NCBI GenBank assembly: GCA_947483545.1
Contig: CANKNP010000226.1
Span: 1 to 8,774 of the forward strand
Length of the DNA stretch: 8,774 nt
Source: Deltaproteobacteria bacterium
Lineage (GTDB): Bacteria; Myxococcota; UBA796; SXON01
Direction of reading: 5' to 3'
The notes under the pieces were generated by a model. That model searched no databases and was not told where the DNA came from. It worked only from the letters and a program-made list of their open reading frames with translations. This document shows, in pieces, positions 5,937 through 8,774 of the stretch. How positions within the stretch are numbered: position 1 is the stretch's first letter; each line of letters opens with the position of its first letter. Made by a program: the position numbers and the translations under genes.

Positions 5937-6878
5937 ATGCGTACCTCTCTCTCCCTCTCCCTCCTCGCGCTGCTCGCAGCGTGCGACTCTCCCCCGTTCT
6001 GCATGTCGTCAGTCTGCGGCTGCGAAGGGGGGGAGCAGGCCACGACGCGCACCGTTCACCTGAACCCCGTCGATTGGGACGCCTACCTTCAGGACACGGT
6101 GGACGAGGAGGAGGCCTGCCTTCACGTCTGCCTCTTCCCTGAAGAAGGGGACATGGAGACTGTGGACGTCTGCACCGTGCTGGGCGAAGACGAGGAGGGC
6201 CTCATCGAGATCGAGTGCGAGGGCACGGCGATGATGTACTGCGAGGGTCGGGCGCCCCTGTCGCGTCGGAGCCGGGCGCGGCGGGCGCCGACCTCGGTCG
6301 AGGCCTGGGCCGGTCGGGCGGCCCGCGCGGAGCGGGACTCCATCGTTGCGTTCCGGGAGCTGGCTGCGGAGCTTGCCGCGTTGGGAGCGCCGGATGCGCT
6401 CGTCGCCCGCGCCCTGGCCGCTGCGGTCGAGGAGGCCGCGCACACGGTGGCGATGCGGACCCTGGCGCCCACCCAGTCCTTGGGCGCGATGCCCGCCGCC
6501 CGCCGCTCAGACGGGCTGCTGAACCTGGCGCTTCACAACGCGGTCGAGGGCTGCGTCGGCGAGTGCTGGGCCGCGCTTGTGGCGTTGCACCAAGCAAAGC
6601 ACGCGGCCGATCCTGCGGTTCGCGCGGCGATGGCGCAGATCGCGCCCGATGAGGTTCGCCATGCGGCCCTCGCGTTCGACGTCGCGGATTGGCTGGCGCC
6701 CCGCCTCAGCGCCATCGAGCGTCGCAAGGTCAGCCGGGCCCGGGCGGGCGCGATCCGTCGCCTGCAACGGTGCCACCGCCTCGCTCATCCCGACATCACC
6801 GCGCGGCTTGGCCTGCCGGACGCGGCGCAGGCCAGCAGGCTCGCCGATGCGTTCGCGAGTTGGGCGGGGCGGGGCTGA
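5937..6878 (+). CDS. Cys-rich lipoprotein with ferritin-like diiron domain
   Basis: This 313-residue protein starts with a lipoprotein signal (MRTSLSLSLLALLAAC; lipid-carrying Cys16, followed by Asp17). Residues 17-105 are acidic and hold eight further cysteines (22, 27, 29, 61, 65, 79, 94, 102), as in disulfide-rich export domains. After an Arg-rich linker, residues about 121-250 form a ferritin-like four-helix bundle. The likely diiron ligands are Glu132, Glu166-x-x-His169, Glu204 (with Glu209 near) and Glu239-x-x-His242. The segments VEGCVGE and PDEVRHAALAF match a family of putative lipoproteins frequent in myxobacteria; no reaction is established for it. An oxidative or iron-handling role at the envelope is an inference. 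The usual 'EH' of helix 1 is Glu-Arg here. No Shine-Dalgarno is visible, in line with the sigma-54 promoter placing the 5' end almost at the ATG. Confidence 0.8.
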   Translation: MRTSLSLSLLALLAACDSPPFCMSSVCGCEGGEQATTRTVHLNPVDWDAYLQDTVDEEEACLHVCLFPEEGDMETVDVCTVLGEDEEGLIEIECEGTAMMYCEGRAPLSRRSRARRAPTSVEAWAGRAARAERDSIVAFRELAAELAALGAPDALVARALAAAVEEAAHTVAMRTLAPTQSLGAMPAARRSDGLLNLALHNAVEGCVGECWAALVALHQAKHAADPAVRAAMAQIAPDEVRHAALAFDVADWLAPRLSAIERRKVSRARAGAIRRLQRCHRLAHPDITARLGLPDAAQASRLADAFASWAGRG

Positions 6879-6953
6879 GGGCTCTCGGCGGCGCTGTGGT
6901 GTGGTCTCCGACAACGGGCTCGACCGGATACGGCCACGAGAGGCCCGAAGCCA

Positions 6954-7670
6954 ATGGCTGAAACAAAAACCGACATCTACCGTGGCCGCGAGCCACGAGA
7001 CCTGCCCGCTTACGCCCCTTCCGAGGCTGCGTTTCTCGTCGGGGTGCCGTCGGCGACCCTCCGTAGCTGGGTTTTTGGTCGGCACTACCCGGTCCGGGGA
7101 ACCGATCGCGCCTTTTCGCCGCCGGTGATCCACAGACCGGACCCCGCGCACCGTTACCTGTCGTTCACGAATCTGGTGGAGGCGCACGTCCTGGCCAGCA
7201 TCCGCGACCTTCATGGGGTTCCTTTGGACGCCGTCCGCAGCGCGGTGGTGTTCGTGCAGACCCGCATGAAGACCGAGCATCCGCTCGCGTCAGGGCGATT
7301 CCTGACGGATGGGGCGTCCTTGTTCGTCGAGCACATGGGCGAGGTGATCAACGCTTCGCGTTCCCAACAAGTGGCGCTGCAAGGGGTCATGGAGCGTCGG
7401 CTGCGACGGGTCGAGATGGACGAAAGTGCGCTGGCGTGCCGGCTGTTCCCCTGGTTGCGAGACGGGGACGGTGACGGCAGGCGCACGGTGATGGTGGACC
7501 CGCGCGTCTCGTTCGGCAGACCCGTGGTGGTCGGTACCGGGATTCCCACGGCGGTCATCCACCAACGGTTCCTCGGCGGCGACTCGATCAGCGAGTTGGC
7601 CGCGGACTATGGTGTCGCAACCGATCTGGTGGAAGACGCGATTCGCTGCGAGGAGCACCGGGCCGCGTGA
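6954..7670 (+). CDS. VapB45-like antitoxin (MerR-like HTH + DUF433)
   Basis: This 238-residue protein neutralises the toxin encoded next to it and probably represses its own operon, by family knowledge. The N-terminus (20-47, YAPSEAAFLVGVPSATLRSW, then VFGRHYPV) is a MerR-type helix-turn-helix. A middle helical region follows. The C-terminus (181-233) is a DUF433 domain with VDPRVSFGRPVVVGTGIPT and the ISELAADYGV segment typical of such antitoxins. Length and order agree with Mycobacterium tuberculosis VapB45 (Rv2018). The ATG at 6954 has GAGAGG about 10 bases upstream. The stop overlaps the toxin start (GTGA), the usual tight coupling of such pairs. The 75 bp before it should hold the promoter and operator, but no clear dyad stands out. 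No broken motif is seen, so it is probably functional. Confidence 0.85.
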   Translation: MAETKTDIYRGREPRDLPAYAPSEAAFLVGVPSATLRSWVFGRHYPVRGTDRAFSPPVIHRPDPAHRYLSFTNLVEAHVLASIRDLHGVPLDAVRSAVVFVQTRMKTEHPLASGRFLTDGASLFVEHMGEVINASRSQQVALQGVMERRLRRVEMDESALACRLFPWLRDGDGDGRRTVMVDPRVSFGRPVVVGTGIPTAVIHQRFLGGDSISELAADYGVATDLVEDAIRCEEHRAA

Positions 7671-8065
7671 GCGAGGAGCCCTCTCCTGTTCTCTACCTGG
7701 ATCGGGCGCTCGGGCGGCACACGGTTGCCGTGGCCTTGCGCGCTGCCGGCTTGACGGTCGAGATCCACGACGATCACTTTCCCCAGGACGCCAAGGACGT
7801 CGATTGGCTGCCCGCCGTGGCTGCCAAGGGATGGGTGGTTCTCACGAAGGACGCCGCCGTCGCTCGGCGTCCGATGGAGCGCGATGCGGTCGAGACCGCC
7901 GGAGCCAGGGTGTTCGCGTTCAGCAATGCGAATGTGCCGGCAAGCGCAGTGGCTGCTGGGTTTTTGGTCGCCTGGCCAAAAATGCTGGCGTTGATTGATG
8001 GCTCTGCGGGGCCGTTCATCGCAGTCGTGCATCGAGATGGGCGGGTGGAGGTGCGGTTTCCGTGA
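7667..8065 (+). CDS. VapC45-like PIN-domain toxin
   Basis: This 132-residue protein starts at a GTG overlapping the antitoxin stop. It matches the PIN-like toxins of the VapC45 kind. The first strand ends in the acidic LYLDRALGR (Asp12), the second holds EIHDDHFP (32-39), then KDVDWLPAVAAKGWVVLTKD (43-62, with Asp44, Asp46 and Asp62). RRPMERDAV follows, and the C-terminal GPFIAVVHRDGRVEV. PIN toxins are metal-dependent RNases that cut specific RNAs such as tRNA or rRNA. The acidic set looks complete, so the toxin is probably active when not bound by its antitoxin. The RNA target cannot be told from sequence. It lies just before a strong hairpin and runs head-on toward the min genes. Confidence 0.85.
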   Translation: MSEEPSPVLYLDRALGRHTVAVALRAAGLTVEIHDDHFPQDAKDVDWLPAVAAKGWVVLTKDAAVARRPMERDAVETAGARVFAFSNANVPASAVAAGFLVAWPKMLALIDGSAGPFIAVVHRDGRVEVRFP

Positions 8066-8087
8066 GGGTGGTAGAGTTGCGGGGTTT

Positions 8088-8105
8088 GTGATCCCAACGG
8101 ATCAC
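8088..8105. terminator. hairpin with 7-bp stem after toxin gene
   Basis: GTGATCC (8088-8094) and GGATCAC (8099-8105) pair perfectly around the loop CAAC, 23 bp after the toxin stop. No T tract follows, so it may aid termination or RNA stability rather than act as a full intrinsic terminator. Confidence 0.35.
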
Positions 8106-8111
8106 CCACAT

Positions 8112-8148
8112 GATCCGACCGATCAGCGGGGCGCTGATCGGTCGGATC
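8112..8148. terminator. perfect 17-bp hairpin between convergent genes, likely bidirectional terminator
   Basis: GATCCGACCGATCAGCG (8112-8128) and its exact reverse complement (8132-8148) flank a GGG loop. It lies between the toxin gene and minE, which converge, so a shared terminator or RNA 3'-end stabiliser is the simplest reading. No T tract follows on either strand, so it may need Rho or act as an RNase barrier. Confidence 0.6.
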
Positions 8149-8159
8149 CTGACCGACGC

Positions 8160-8187
8160 CCGGCCTCCGGCCATCCGGCCTCCGGCC
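8160..8187. repeat. 13-bp direct repeat CCGGCCTCCGGCC, two copies
   Basis: Copies at 8160-8172 and 8175-8187 are identical and separated by AT. They lie right after the minE stop (on its strand) and before the 17-bp hairpin. Each copy can fold on itself (GGCC arms). Nothing else in the 123 bp between the toxin and minE genes looks like a gene. Confidence 0.6.
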
Positions 8188-8188
8188 C

Positions 8189-8464
8189 CTACCCCCCGAC
8201 GGCCGACAACCTCGCGTTCACGCGACGGACCGCGACCGAGCTGACGAGGTTGACCCCGTCGTTTCCGCGCTCCAAGCGCAGATCGACCTTGGTGGGGTCG
8301 ATTTCGGCGTAGCGTGCGATCACCTGAAGGATCTCGGCGTGCATGGCGTCCATTTGGGACGGCGTCAGATCCACCTGGTCGTGCACGAGCAAAACCTTCA
8401 GGCGGGACTTGGCGTCCTCCTTCGAGCCGTGGCCGCGCGGGAAGAATCGTTCAATCAAGTTCAT
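8189..8464 (-). CDS. minE: MinE, cell division topological specificity factor
   Basis: This 91-residue protein binds MinD at the membrane, stimulates its ATPase and drives the MinCDE pattern that keeps the FtsZ ring at midcell. The N-terminus MNLIERFFPRG is the amphipathic membrane-targeting helix. AKSRLKVLLVHDQVDLTPSQ (17-36) contains the MinD-contact strand/helix segment. MHAEILQVIARYAEID (40-55) and the final strands form the dimerisation domain. The start at 8464 is set by a strong ribosome site and by the TGATG overlap with the minD stop; an ATG further upstream in frame would run into minD. Length and motifs are normal for the family. It is probably the last gene of a minCDE-type operon. 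Confidence 0.96.
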   Translation of the reverse strand: MNLIERFFPRGHGSKEDAKSRLKVLLVHDQVDLTPSQMDAMHAEILQVIARYAEIDPTKVDLRLERGNDGVNLVSSVAVRRVNARLSAVGG

Positions 8465-8774
8465 CACGACGCCACCTCCTTTTCGTTGCCGATGCCCATC
8501 CAACGCTTCACGACGGCCCACATCGTGTCCGGCTCTTCGGTTGCGATGAAGGGCACGTCCTTCTCGCCCGTGATGCGCCGCGCGATCCGCCGGTAGGCCT
8601 CGCCCACGACGGACTTTTCATCGAACGCAGCGGGGTGGCCCTTGTTCGCGCCGATGATGACCTCCTCGGCGTCCGGCACCATGCCGATAAGCGGAATGGC
8701 GAGGATCTCCAGGATGTCCTCTTTGTTCAACATGTCGCCGCGCTTGACGAGCTTGGCGCGAAACCGATTGACGA
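8464..8774 (-). CDS. minD: MinD, septum site-determining ATPase, C-terminal part (5' end outside window)
   Basis: Only the last 102 residues are present; the frame continues off the right edge. MinD is a ParA/MRP-type ATPase that binds the membrane as an ATP dimer, recruits MinC and is released by MinE. The visible part begins VNRFRAKLVKRGD, the Asn-Arg region near the nucleotide base. It continues with DILEILAIPLIGMVPDAEEVIIGANKG, a standard MinD stretch, and ends in a helix with VVKRWMGIG, which fits the C-terminal amphipathic membrane-targeting sequence. An internal ATG at 8733 is not the start. The stop overlaps the minE ATG by one base (TGATG), so the two are translationally coupled. minC would be expected beyond the edge. 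Confidence 0.95.
   Translation of the reverse strand, partial: VNRFRAKLVKRGDMLNKEDILEILAIPLIGMVPDAEEVIIGANKGHPAAFDEKSVVGEAYRRIARRITGEKDVPFIATEEPDTMWAVVKRWMGIGNEKEVAS
8473..8482 (-). promoter_or_regulatory. strong Shine-Dalgarno (AAAGGAGGTG) of minE
   Basis: On the minus strand AAAGGAGGTG lies 8 bases before the minE ATG, inside the minD coding end. It is the strongest ribosome site in the window and settles the minE start. It suggests minE is translated efficiently relative to minD, as its role requires. Confidence 0.85.

Noticed and set aside
4934..6052. 372-codon minus-strand frame with HPRAAL repeats
   Set aside because: The repeats are the antisense reading of the Gly-Met-Gln repeat DNA. 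The plus-strand product has a signal peptide, domain and membrane anchor.
8465..8521. Longer MinE start at 8521
   Set aside because: It would overlap the minD coding end by 57 bp with no MinE-like sequence; the strong Shine-Dalgarno precedes 8464.
1..8774. CRISPR arrays, tRNA/rRNA genes and insertion sequences
   Set aside because: No regularly spaced direct repeats with unique spacers, no tRNA-like fold and no transposase motif were seen; the only tandem array is the in-frame 18-bp protein repeat.

Overview
This GC-rich window carries nine protein genes, two of them cut by the window edges, plus several short regulatory or structural DNA elements. A bacterium of the Myxococcota (former Deltaproteobacteria) or a close relative fits best. 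The reasons are the GC-rich coding, a lipoprotein with a ferritin-like domain of a kind common in myxobacteria, a textbook sigma-54 promoter, and GTG/TTG starts with stop-start overlaps. This assignment is an inference; no rRNA or other phylogenetic marker is present apart from MinD/MinE.

Left part (1-2816, + strand): three stop-start overlapping genes form an operon. They are the C-terminal end of an ATP-grasp-like protein, followed by two tandem proteins with the fold signature of the succinylglutamate desuccinylase/aspartoacylase (M14-like) family. Both tandem proteins have lost most of the zinc-binding and catalytic residues, and the ATP-grasp fragment has also lost its expected Glu/Asn metal ligands. 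This looks like a module built from inactive or repurposed enzyme folds and is the most unusual part of the window. A small two-helix membrane protein with a PH-like tail follows, across a junction with a quadruplex-type G-run pattern.

Middle (2824-5884): a CPA2 (Kef/CHX-type) cation:proton antiporter with two C-terminal universal-stress-like domains lies on the minus strand, tail to tail with the membrane protein. A control region of about 300 bp rich in dyad symmetry separates it from a divergent, secreted, membrane-anchored protein. That protein carries an 18-bp in-frame tandem repeat (Gly-Gly-x-Gly-Met-Gln).

Right part (5885-8774): a consensus-perfect -24/-12 sigma-54 promoter ends about two bases before the start codon of a Cys-rich lipoprotein with a complete-looking diiron ferritin-like domain, which predicts an almost leaderless message. 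Next comes a VapB45/VapC45-type toxin-antitoxin pair (MerR-like HTH plus DUF433 antitoxin, PIN-like toxin), then a convergent intergenic region with two perfect hairpins and a short direct repeat. The 3' end of the cell-division operon follows on the minus strand (MinE, and the C-terminal part of MinD running off the edge).
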